Origin: Desulfurellales bacterium
GTDB lineage: Bacteria; Campylobacterota_A; Desulfurellia; Desulfurellales; Hippeaceae
Assembly: GCA_027064405.1 (NCBI GenBank)
Contig: JAMOPP010000136.1
Location: forward strand, 1-9,242
Reading direction: 5' to 3'
DNA length: 9,242 bases
Shown here: piece by piece, positions 1-5,664 of the stretch
How the letters are laid out: each line of letters opens with the position of its first letter
How positions within the stretch are numbered: the first letter of the stretch is position 1
Notes under the pieces: model-generated
What the model saw: the letters and a program-made list of their open reading frames with translations, nothing else
Told to the model about the DNA's origin: nothing
Databases searched by the model: none
Translations under genes and position numbers: made by a program

Positions 1-741
1 TTTAACATTTTTATCCTCCATAAATCCGCTGAAAATTCCTATTGCATTGCTTCCCCCGCCAACACATGCAACAACACAATCCGGCAGATTTCCATTTTGA
101 GCAATTATCTGTTTTCTTGCCTCTTTGCCTATAACAGACTGAAAATATTTAACTATCTCAGGAAAGGGATACGGGCCTACTGCACTTCCTAAAATATAAT
201 GTGTTGTTTGAACATTCTTAACCCAATCACGCAGGGTTTCGTTTATAGCACTTTTAAGCGTCATAGAACCCTTTTTAACGCTTACAACCTCAGCTCCAAG
301 CAGTTTCATTCTTTCTACATTAGGCGCTTGCCGTTCAACATCCTTTTTACCCATATAGACTATACACTCCATATTAAATAAAGCTGCTGCCGTTGCCGTT
401 GCCACACCGTGTTGTCCGGCACCTGTCTCTGCAATAATTCGCTTTTTACCCATAAATTTCGCAAGCAGAATTTGTCCGAGTGTATTATTCAGTTTATGTG
501 CACCGGTATGAAGCAAATCTTCTCTTTTTAAGTAAATTTTAGCATTTGCCAATTCACTTAAATTCTTTGCCAAGTATAGAGGCGTTTCTCTTCCTGCATA
601 GTGTTTTAAATAATCCTTTAACTCGTCTTTTGCCCGCTTATCATTTTTAAATTCATAAAAGGCATCTTCAAGTTCTTTTAAAGTTTTCATAAGTGTTTCC
701 GGAACGAATTGACCGCCATATTCTCCAAAATATCTCTTCAT
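1..741 (-). CDS. trpB: Tryptophan synthase beta chain, C-terminal part beyond the window
   Basis: This PLP enzyme condenses indole with L-serine to make tryptophan, in an alpha2-beta2 complex with TrpA in the cytoplasm. The open frame runs from ATG at 741 to base 1 without a stop, giving 247 residues of a family of about 400. Visible motifs are the N-terminal RYFGEYGGQFVPE; HTGAHKLNN with K83 as the PLP Schiff-base lysine; AETGAGQHGVA with catalytic E105; the RDWV/GPYPFP region typical of TrpB1; and the PLP-phosphate loop GGGSNA at 228-233. The ATG follows the trpF stop directly (TAA-ATG). An AAGGGG SD at 748-753, inside the end of trpF, lies 6 nt upstream, so the two genes are probably translationally coupled. 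trpA would be expected just beyond the left edge. Confidence 0.97.
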   Translation of the reverse strand, partial: MKRYFGEYGGQFVPETLMKTLKELEDAFYEFKNDKRAKDELKDYLKHYAGRETPLYLAKNLSELANAKIYLKREDLLHTGAHKLNNTLGQILLAKFMGKKRIIAETGAGQHGVATATAAALFNMECIVYMGKKDVERQAPNVERMKLLGAEVVSVKKGSMTLKSAINETLRDWVKNVQTTHYILGSAVGPYPFPEIVKYFQSVIGKEARKQIIAQNGNLPDCVVACVGGGSNAIGIFSGFMEDKNVK

Positions 742-1314
742 TTACAACCCCTTTGCAATTTTTATAAATTCTTTCATTTTTTCAAAGTCCTTTTTGCCCG
801 GATATTTTTCAACCGAGCTTACTAAATCCACGCCAAAAACACCAAAATCAATGATTTGCCTAACATTTTTGCTGTCTATTCCTCCTGCCACAAAAAGCCT
901 ATCTTTGTAGCTTATATCCCTTAAAATAGATTTATCAAAACCGATTCCGCTTCCTCCGACGGAATGGGAAAAGCTGTCAAACAGTATAAGCCCCTTTGAT
1001 TTGACCCTTTCTGGTGCTTTATCTTTAATCCTGTATACCCTAATGGATTCAAACGCATTAAAATCACTGTAAACTTGGGCATAATCCAATCCGCAATAAT
1101 TCACAAAATGCTTGATTTCATTTTCATTCTGATTAACAAAAACCCCAACGGTTTTTACCTTTTTGTTTAATTTTTCAATTATGATTTTTGCATTTTTGTA
1201 AGGTATAAATCTTTTGCTTTTTTCATAAAATACAAAACCTACAAAATCAGCACCTATTTCAGATGCATACAAGGCATCTTCAAAATTTGTCATTCCGCAA
1301 AATTTTACCTTCAT
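742..1314 (-). CDS. trpF: Phosphoribosylanthranilate isomerase
   Basis: TrpF performs the Amadori rearrangement of phosphoribosylanthranilate to CdRP, the step between TrpD and TrpC. I start it at ATG 1314 (190 aa), because the family begins with the first beta strand, here MKVKFCGMTN with catalytic Cys6. An in-frame ATG at 1362 would add 16 residues unlike the family. Other motifs are GADFVGFVFYEKSKR (R35 in the phosphate/substrate site), VGVFVN at 56-61, the catalytic Asp in LFDSF (D113), GGSGIGFD, and AGGIDSKNV. Two usual motifs are altered: the VQLHGxE segment reads AQVYSDF, and VDVSSGVE reads VDLVSSVE. The ATG at 1314 lacks a clear SD, and the nearest good one (1384-1391) is too far away for either ATG. 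Its place between trpC and trpB supports the assignment. Confidence 0.92.
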   Translation of the reverse strand: MKVKFCGMTNFEDALYASEIGADFVGFVFYEKSKRFIPYKNAKIIIEKLNKKVKTVGVFVNQNENEIKHFVNYCGLDYAQVYSDFNAFESIRVYRIKDKAPERVKSKGLILFDSFSHSVGGSGIGFDKSILRDISYKDRLFVAGGIDSKNVRQIIDFGVFGVDLVSSVEKYPGKKDFEKMKEFIKIAKGL

Positions 1315-1332
1315 ACTCGTTTTACAATACCA

Positions 1333-1371
1333 CTTACAAATATATATCATTAACAATGACATATCCGTAAG
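1333..1371. repeat. Imperfect inverted repeat upstream of trpF
   Basis: The arms are CTTAC (1333-1337) with GTAAG (1367-1371), ATAT (1342-1345) with ATAT (1361-1364), and TCATT (1347-1351) with AATGA (1355-1359), closing on a 3-nt loop. In the trp mRNA it would form an AU-rich hairpin between a good SD (1384-1391) and the probable trpF start at 1314. It buries the upstream ATG at 1362. The role is unknown; it may modulate trpF translation or be an inserted remnant. Confidence 0.5.
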
Positions 1372-1409
1372 AATGAGCTATTGTCCTCCCTTTTTAAATT
1401 TGCTGTTAC

Positions 1410-1438
1410 AAACATTTAACATTCATAACTCAACATTC
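1410..1438 (-). repeat. Short degenerate direct repeat over the trpC stop codon
   Basis: Read on the minus strand, GAATGTT occurs at 1438-1432 and 1424-1418, followed by AAATGTTT at 1417-1410. The repeat spans the last codons of trpC (NVEL, then TGA). It is a small AT-rich repeat with no recognised family. Confidence 0.4.
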
Positions 1439-2154
1439 AACCTTAGCTGCTTAATATTTTTTATCAATGCTTCGCCTATCAAAAATCCATCACAGCTTCT
1501 TTGAAGATATTCCATATCCTTTCTATCTTTTATTCCGCTTTCTGCTATTTTTATGGTTTCAAAATCTACACTATCCAAAATAGACTTTGCTCTTTTTAAA
1601 GAAATATCAAGCGTATCCAAATCTCTTGAATTTACACCAAGAATACCCGGCATAAGATTTTTTGCTTCTTTCATCTCTTTAATGGAGTGCACCTCAACCA
1701 AAACATCCAATCCTAAACTTTTAGCATAGGTGTAGAGTTCTTCCAATTTTTCCCGACCTAAAATTCTAACTATCAAAAGAACAATGTCGGCACCACACAT
1801 ATAAGCCTTGTCAATCTGAATTTTGCTTATTATAAAATCTTTACATAAAATGGGAATATCAGCCTTCTCACAAACACTTTGCAGTCTTTCAAAGCTACCT
1901 GAAAAAAATTTTTCGTCAGTTAAAACACTTATCGCTTTTGCATATTTTAAATATACAGGCAAAATTTCGTTCAAGTCAATTTTTCTTAAAAAACCTGCTG
2001 AAGGAGACGATTCCTTTATCTCTGCAATTATATTTATTTCATCTTCTTTAAAATAGTCTTTTAATTTATGTATCTTTCTTGTGCGACCTATTTTTTCTAC
2101 TTTTAAAGTTTGAATTTCCATCTCCTTGTTTAATAAAATTTCATCAAGAAGCAT
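1423..2154 (-). CDS. trpC: Indole-3-glycerol phosphate synthase
   Basis: TrpC closes the indole ring by decarboxylating CdRP to indole-3-glycerol phosphate, the substrate of TrpA. It has 243 residues, near the usual 250-270, and is not fused to TrpF. The (beta/alpha)8 motifs are in order: IIAEIKESSPSAG (K47), SVLTDEKFFSGS at 76-87, ILCKDFI (catalytic K105), GADIVLLI, LVEVHS (E154), GVNSRDLDT (N175), IAESGI (E205, S206) and DGFLIGEAL at 222-230. All expected catalytic residues are present. The start at 2154 overlaps the end of trpD by 11 nt. The SD is weak (AAGGCGG-like), which suggests initiation by coupling to trpD. The far end is followed by the one large gap inside the operon. Confidence 0.96.
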   Translation of the reverse strand: MLLDEILLNKEMEIQTLKVEKIGRTRKIHKLKDYFKEDEINIIAEIKESSPSAGFLRKIDLNEILPVYLKYAKAISVLTDEKFFSGSFERLQSVCEKADIPILCKDFIISKIQIDKAYMCGADIVLLIVRILGREKLEELYTYAKSLGLDVLVEVHSIKEMKEAKNLMPGILGVNSRDLDTLDISLKRAKSILDSVDFETIKIAESGIKDRKDMEYLQRSCDGFLIGEALIKNIKQLRLNVEL

Positions 2155-3148
2155 CGTTGCCGCCTTGCAGAGATTTTAATTTCTCCAATGCCCTTTTCTG
2201 CTCTATCGATTCATATGCAAGCGCAAAAGCGTCTTTTATGTTATCTTCTACGCCGGCTGATTTTAGGGCAAATGCAGCGTTAATTGCAACGGCATTTTTT
2301 AAGTCTTCGTGCTTATTTTCAAATACCTCAATCATAAGTCTTGCATTCGTTGTAGCATCATATCCCCTTATAGCACTTATATCTGCGTAAATTCCCATTT
2401 CTCTCGGGTCAAATTCAAATTTATCTTCTTTTGAGCCGTTTCTCTCATAACAGATTGTAATATCCGATATACTGATTTCATCCAGACCGTCGTTCGAGGC
2501 TAAAAATATCACATTATCCATAGAAAGTAGTTTTGATGCCTCAAACATAGTTTCCAATACGCTTTTTGAAAAAACACCTATAGTTTGATATGAAGGATTG
2601 AATGGATTGCACAGAGGCCCAAGAAGATTAAATATAGTCCTTATACCCAATTTTTTTCTTACACCTGCTACAAATCTCATTGCGGGGTGATAATTTGGTG
2701 CAAAGAGAAAAACAAAATTATTTTCTCTTAAGTATTCATACGCTTTTTGTTTTTTAAGATTTATTTCAGCCCCCAGCGATTCAAGCACATCAGCTGAACC
2801 GGATTTTGAACTTACAGCCTTATTCCCATGTTTTGCAACAGGAACAAAAAGACTACACACAATAGCTGCTGCCGTTGAAATATTAAATGTAGATTTTTTA
2901 TCTCCACCCGTTCCGCAGGTATCAAGTAACTTCATCCCGGTATCAAAAGAGTCTGCATGACCTCTTAAAGATTGCGCAGCCATTGCAATTTCCTCCGCAG
3001 TTTCACCCTTTTTGGCAAGATAAACAAGGAAATCGGCTATTTCGTGCTCTGCATATTTGCCATCAAGCATTTCATCAAAAACATTTTTAATATCATTTGC
3101 ATTTAAAGCATCACCTTTTTTAAGTGAATTTAATAAAGATTTAATCAT
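2144..3148 (-). CDS. trpD: Anthranilate phosphoribosyltransferase
   Basis: TrpD transfers the phosphoribosyl group of PRPP to anthranilate. The protein is about 334 aa, the normal length for a stand-alone TrpD not fused to TrpG. Landmarks (numbered from the upstream ATG, one residue more) are the helical N-domain, the PRPP loop DTCGTGGDKKSTFN at 77-90, KHGNKAVSSKSGSADVLE at 107-124 with the anthranilate/PRPP contacts, HPAMRF at 155-160, RTIFNLLGPLCNP at 171-183, and the Mg-binding DE pair in GLDEIS (224-225). Two ATGs are adjacent, at 3151 and 3148. The SD GGAGGT (3154-3159) is only 2 nt from the first but 5 nt from the second, so I choose 3148. The start overlaps the end of trpG by 8 nt. Confidence 0.96.
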   Translation of the reverse strand: MIKSLLNSLKKGDALNANDIKNVFDEMLDGKYAEHEIADFLVYLAKKGETAEEIAMAAQSLRGHADSFDTGMKLLDTCGTGGDKKSTFNISTAAAIVCSLFVPVAKHGNKAVSSKSGSADVLESLGAEINLKKQKAYEYLRENNFVFLFAPNYHPAMRFVAGVRKKLGIRTIFNLLGPLCNPFNPSYQTIGVFSKSVLETMFEASKLLSMDNVIFLASNDGLDEISISDITICYERNGSKEDKFEFDPREMGIYADISAIRGYDATTNARLMIEVFENKHEDLKNAVAINAAFALKSAGVEDNIKDAFALAYESIEQKRALEKLKSLQGGNDAS

Positions 3149-3707
3149 CATCTACCTCCAAAAAATTTTTAATTATTTTCAAACCGTTATCCGTTAAATA
3201 TGACTCAGGGTGAAACTGAACACCGTAAATTTTTAAATTGTCATTCTCAATAGCCATAATCTCGCCGTCTTTTTCAGATTTTGCAGTAATATTCATATTT
3301 TTTGGGTTTCTCACAACCAATGAATGGTACCTGACGGCTTTAAATTTATTCGGTATTTCTTTAAATATTGTTGATTCGGTATGATTTATAATATCAATTT
3401 TACCGTGCATTATATTTTCGGCTTTTTCTATTGTTGCTCCAAAATAATATCCTATAGCCTGCATTCCAAGACAAACCCCCAAAATAGGCAGACGGTTTTT
3501 ATAAAAATCAATAGCATCAAGTGTTAAATAAGAATTTTGAGGTTTGGATGGTCCAGGCGATAAAACAATTTTTGATATACCTTTTATACTTTTAAGCTCA
3601 TCAATATTTTGTGTGTTTTTTAAAACCGTGATTTCTGGTGTAAAGTGCATTATATATTGATAAATATTGTAGGTAAAAGAGTCGTAATTATCTATCAAAA
3701 CTATCAT
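3141..3707 (-). CDS. trpG: Anthranilate synthase component II (glutamine amidotransferase)
   Basis: This class I glutamine amidotransferase supplies ammonia to TrpE for anthranilate synthesis. It may also serve PabB in folate synthesis, as in many bacteria with one such subunit. It has 188 residues, the standard length. Motifs are DNYDSFTYN at 7-15, the oxyanion-strand segment LSPGPSKP at 49-56, the nucleophile elbow GVCLGMQ with Cys79, and the GVQFHPES segment with His166 and Glu168 completing the triad. RYHSL at 126-130 is also typical. An excellent SD (AGGAGG, 3713-3718) lies 5 nt before the ATG, inside the last codons of trpE. The trpE and trpG reading frames overlap by 20 nt, favouring equal synthesis of the two subunits. 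Confidence 0.96.
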   Translation of the reverse strand: MIVLIDNYDSFTYNIYQYIMHFTPEITVLKNTQNIDELKSIKGISKIVLSPGPSKPQNSYLTLDAIDFYKNRLPILGVCLGMQAIGYYFGATIEKAENIMHGKIDIINHTESTIFKEIPNKFKAVRYHSLVVRNPKNMNITAKSEKDGEIMAIENDNLKIYGVQFHPESYLTDNGLKIIKNFLEVDDD

Positions 3708-5133
3708 TTATTCCTCCTGCTTTCAATAATGCCTTAAGTTTATTGATTGTTTCGTTGTATTCATTTTCCGGATTGCTGTCATATACAATACCTGCGCCTG
3801 CTTGAAAACGAGCCCTATCCTTCTCAAAAACTGCTGTTCTAATAGTTATTGCCATATCCATATTATTATTAAAACCTATATACCCTATACATCCTCCGTA
3901 AATATTTCTCGGCTCTTTTTCTATACTGTCTATTATCTCTATCGCCCTAACTTTTGGTGCTCCGCTGAGCGTTCCTGCAGGCAGAGTGTTTGTTATTAAA
4001 TCAACCATATCAAAATCTTGTCTTATTTCGGCTTGTACTTCGGAAACAAGATGGATAACATGGGAAAATTCTTCAGGATGCATAAAATTCTTAACATTTA
4101 CACTGTCTTTTTTTGCAAGACGGGACAGGTCATTTCTCGCCAAATCAACCAGCATTAGATGCTCGGCTTTTTCTTTTTCATCATTTACAAGTTCATTTTT
4201 ATTTTTTTGAACCTCTTCATCTGTTTTACCTCTTGGCTTTGTGCCTGCTATCGGTTTCATAGTCGCTATTGAACCTCTTGCCTTTATATGTATTTCCGGA
4301 GACGAACCGACTATGCTTAAATCTTTATGCTTAAAAAAATACATATAAGGCGACGGATTAATTCTTCTTAAATTTCTGTAAAACTCGAATGCATCTATTC
4401 CCTTTATGTCAATAAAGTTACTTATAACAACCTGTATTGCCTCGCCTTCTTCTATTAGCTGTTTAATTTTTACAACAATATCTTTAAATTCCTTTTTTGA
4501 GAAGGAAGAAGATAAAATTACAGGCTCTTGTTGTGACGATTCTTCTCTTGTTTCACCCTTTTTCATAATCTCGTCGTAATATTTCATTATCGAGTTTCGT
4601 GCTATTTTAAAATTTTCTTCTGCGGATATTTTTTTGTTAAATTTATAAGACAATCCAAGATAAAGTCTATTTGTATAGTTGTCATACGCTAAAAATTTTT
4701 CAACAAAATAAAGAAGAGCCAATATTTCAGGCTTTTTTAATAGCTCCTTTTTTAAAATAGAGCTCTTCTCAACAGCTTCAAATGTAAAATATCCGACAAA
4801 TCCCCCGCTAAAGTTACCGAACATATTATTTGAATATGATAAATTATTTTTAATCTCATTTTTTAGATACTCCAAATCTCCGAGCTTCCTTTCGTTTTTA
4901 TAAAACCCGTTATGCTTCAAGATAATTGGTTCTTCTAATCCGAATGACAGAAATGAAAACCTGCTGTATGTTTTGTTTTCTTTGGCACTTTCAAGAAGAA
5001 ACAGATTATCCTGAGATAAAAATTTTCCAAGAAGCGATACGGGGGTATCCAAATCTCCTGCCATTTCCTTATAAACCGTAATTCTATCAAAATTTAAATA
5101 AGCATTTTTAAACTCTTGAAAGGATGTAATCAT
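3688..5133 (-). CDS. trpE: Anthranilate synthase component I
   Basis: TrpE converts chorismate to anthranilate with ammonia from TrpG, the committed and normally Trp-inhibited step. From ATG 5133 it has 481 aa. A regulatory N-domain carries LLES (46-49) and YSRFSF (56-61), the elements that bind feedback tryptophan in characterised TrpE, so the enzyme is probably feedback-sensitive. The chorismate-binding domain shows GEAIQVVISN (230-239), GSSPEIHIK (276-284), MKPIAGTKPRG (292-302), VDLARNDLSR (329-338), LPAGTLSGAPKVRA (384-397), GGCIGYIGF (413-421) and QAGAGIVYDSNPENEYNET (444-462). An ATG at 5148 would add five residues, but it overlaps the SD itself (GGAGGT, 5141-5146). That SD sits 7 nt before ATG 5133, which is therefore the better start. 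Confidence 0.95.
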   Translation of the reverse strand: MITSFQEFKNAYLNFDRITVYKEMAGDLDTPVSLLGKFLSQDNLFLLESAKENKTYSRFSFLSFGLEEPIILKHNGFYKNERKLGDLEYLKNEIKNNLSYSNNMFGNFSGGFVGYFTFEAVEKSSILKKELLKKPEILALLYFVEKFLAYDNYTNRLYLGLSYKFNKKISAEENFKIARNSIMKYYDEIMKKGETREESSQQEPVILSSSFSKKEFKDIVVKIKQLIEEGEAIQVVISNFIDIKGIDAFEFYRNLRRINPSPYMYFFKHKDLSIVGSSPEIHIKARGSIATMKPIAGTKPRGKTDEEVQKNKNELVNDEKEKAEHLMLVDLARNDLSRLAKKDSVNVKNFMHPEEFSHVIHLVSEVQAEIRQDFDMVDLITNTLPAGTLSGAPKVRAIEIIDSIEKEPRNIYGGCIGYIGFNNNMDMAITIRTAVFEKDRARFQAGAGIVYDSNPENEYNETINKLKALLKAGGINDSFDR

Positions 5134-5153
5134 AAAATAAACCTCCATAAAAT

Positions 5154-5208
5154 AAAAAAGCCGCCTTTTAAAAACTCATCCATTTAAGACAAGCTTTAAA
5201 AAGCGGCT
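5154..5208 (-). terminator. Second intrinsic terminator just before the trpE ribosome binding site
   Basis: On the minus strand, GCCGCTTTTTAAA (5207-5195) pairs with TTTAAAAGGCGGC (5172-5160): 13 bp with a single G-U wobble, extended by A5208-T5159. The loop is 22 nt. Six U residues follow at 5159-5154, then ATTTT. The element ends only 7 nt before the trpE SD and has the full shape of a Rho-independent terminator. It is placed to act as a second gate on trpE transcription. Its 5' arm begins AGCCG and can instead pair with CGGCT (5229-5225) of the upstream terminator. Confidence 0.8.
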
Positions 5209-5213
5209 GGTAC

Positions 5214-5292
5214 AAAAACAAAAAAGCCGTTTAAGACTTGACTTAAACCTTTAAGGTTGACCCAAAAGTTTAAAACAAATTTTAAACGGCTT
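5214..5292 (-). terminator. Attenuator terminator of the trp operon
   Basis: On the minus strand, AAGCCGTTTAA (5292-5282) is perfectly complementary to TTAAACGGCTT (5234-5224). TTTTTTGTTTTT follows, ending at 5214. The 47-nt region between the arms can form internal hairpins: GTTTAAAA-TTTG-TTTTAAAC (5287-5268) and GTTTAAG-TCAAGT-CTTAAAC (5248-5229). The AAGCC/GGCTT pairs could therefore close a branched structure. It lies 22 nt downstream of the leader-peptide stop codon, where a translation-controlled attenuator terminator is expected. Confidence 0.75.
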
Positions 5293-5314
5293 AAAATCTA
5301 CGGCATGGGCAACC
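5255..5314 (-). promoter_or_regulatory. Antiterminator of the trp attenuator
   Basis: GGTTGCCC (5314-5307), which begins at the last base of the leader peptide's TAG stop, is complementary to GGGTCAACC (5263-5255) with one bulged U. This pairing encloses the 5' arm of the attenuator terminator and would compete with it. A ribosome stalled at the Trp codons (5337-5329) leaves GGTTGCCC free, so the antiterminator can form and transcription continues. A ribosome reaching the stop codon covers it and the terminator wins. The pairing is seen in the sequence; the mechanism is inferred from known trp attenuators. Confidence 0.65.
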
Positions 5315-5394
5315 TACAACATATTGCACCACCACCAATTATTGTTCATATTCAAACTAACTCTTTCCGCAACTGTAAAATTAAATTTTTCCAT
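5314..5394 (-). CDS. trpL: trp operon leader peptide with three consecutive Trp codons
   Basis: A short frame from ATG 5394 to TAG 5314 encodes 26 residues ending NNNWWWCNML, with the three TGG codons at 5337-5329. Runs of Trp codons in a short frame ahead of trpE are the hallmark of an attenuation leader, whose translation senses charged tRNA-Trp. The start is uncertain. ATG 5394 has no SD and lies only about 10 nt after the -10 box, so it would be nearly leaderless. ATG 5349 gives an 11-residue peptide, MNNNWWWCNML, and has a modest purine-rich SD (GGAAAGAG, 5361-5368) 11 nt upstream. Both readings keep the Trp codons and the stop. Confidence 0.85.
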   Translation of the reverse strand: MEKFNFTVAERVSLNMNNNWWWCNML

Positions 5395-5404
5395 AACGGG
5401 GACA

Positions 5405-5433
5405 ATAATAGCAAAGATAAACACTAAAGTCAA
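5405..5433 (-). promoter_or_regulatory. Sigma-70-type promoter of the trp operon
   Basis: On the minus strand the -35 TTGACT (5433-5428) and the -10 TATTAT (5410-5405) are separated by 17 nt, one mismatch each from consensus. Transcription should start near 5397-5399, just before the leader peptide. I see no sequence resembling the enterobacterial TrpR operator, so attenuation may be the main control. Confidence 0.75.
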
Positions 5434-5471
5434 ATAAAAGAAAAAGATAATGGGTAGAAGGTTACAATTTT

Positions 5472-5562
5472 CCCGTTGCAATTTTAATATATTTTGATAT
5501 ATTTCGTAAAACTCCGAGTTTATAAACCTACGGCTTTGGCTACGGTTTGTAAACCGATAGGG
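5472..5562 (+). ncRNA. Possible structured 5' UTR element, weakly GEMM-like
   Basis: Two perfect hairpins stand in series: AATATAT-TTTG-ATATATT (5486-5503), and GTTTATAAAC (5518-5527) with GTTTGTAAAC (5545-5554), ten pairs including one G-U. They can be closed by CCC (5472-5474) with GGG (5560-5562). Between and beside them lie GCAA (5478-5481), CGTAAAACTCCG (5505-5516) and GTAAACCGATAGGG. These recall the GCAAA, ACGCAAARC and GGUUACCGAUGG core of c-di-GMP/cGAMP (GEMM-I) riboswitches. However, the first loop is not GNRA and several core bases differ. A palindrome-rich promoter region is the main alternative. Confidence 0.25.
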
Positions 5563-5664
5563 TGTAATGTGGAAACGCTTGCGCCTCCCGTGTTTGGAAA
5601 GGAGATTTTTCTTGTTTATTTTTTTGTCTTTTTCCTATTTTTATAGAGTAGATATACAGTAATT

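Larger units (their letters stand above)
5395..5664. other. Divergent intergenic region between trpL and the porin gene
   Basis: This 270-nt gap contains the trp promoter on the minus strand, a potentially folded element on the plus strand (5472-5562), and a T-rich tract (5606-5641) before the porin gene. A plus-strand promoter is not obvious. Weak candidates are GATAAT at 5446-5451 without a good -35, or TTGTTT (5612-5617) and TATTTT (5636-5641) with an 18-nt spacer. A GGAAAGGAG SD (5596-5604) precedes a TTG at 5612 that opens a 16-codon frame ending at 5662. Confidence 0.5.

Noticed and set aside
199..381. 60-codon plus-strand frame inside trpB
   Set aside because: It is antisense to strongly conserved TrpB motifs and is a shadow frame.
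1823..2056. 77-codon plus-strand open frame inside trpC
   Set aside because: It is antisense to conserved trpC codons, with no SD and no recognisable product; it is a shadow frame.
2079..2390. 103-codon plus-strand open frame across the trpC/trpD junction
   Set aside because: It is antisense to two well-supported overlapping genes and lacks its own signals.
5148..5148. Upstream ATG of trpE adding five residues
   Set aside because: That ATG overlaps the GGAGGT that serves ATG 5133 and has no SD of its own at a suitable distance.
5425..5450. Sigma-28-like plus-strand promoter (TAAAGTCA, 10 nt, AAAGATAA)
   Set aside because: The spacer is 10 rather than 11 nt, the -10 lacks GCC, and it overlaps the trp promoter; too weak to call.
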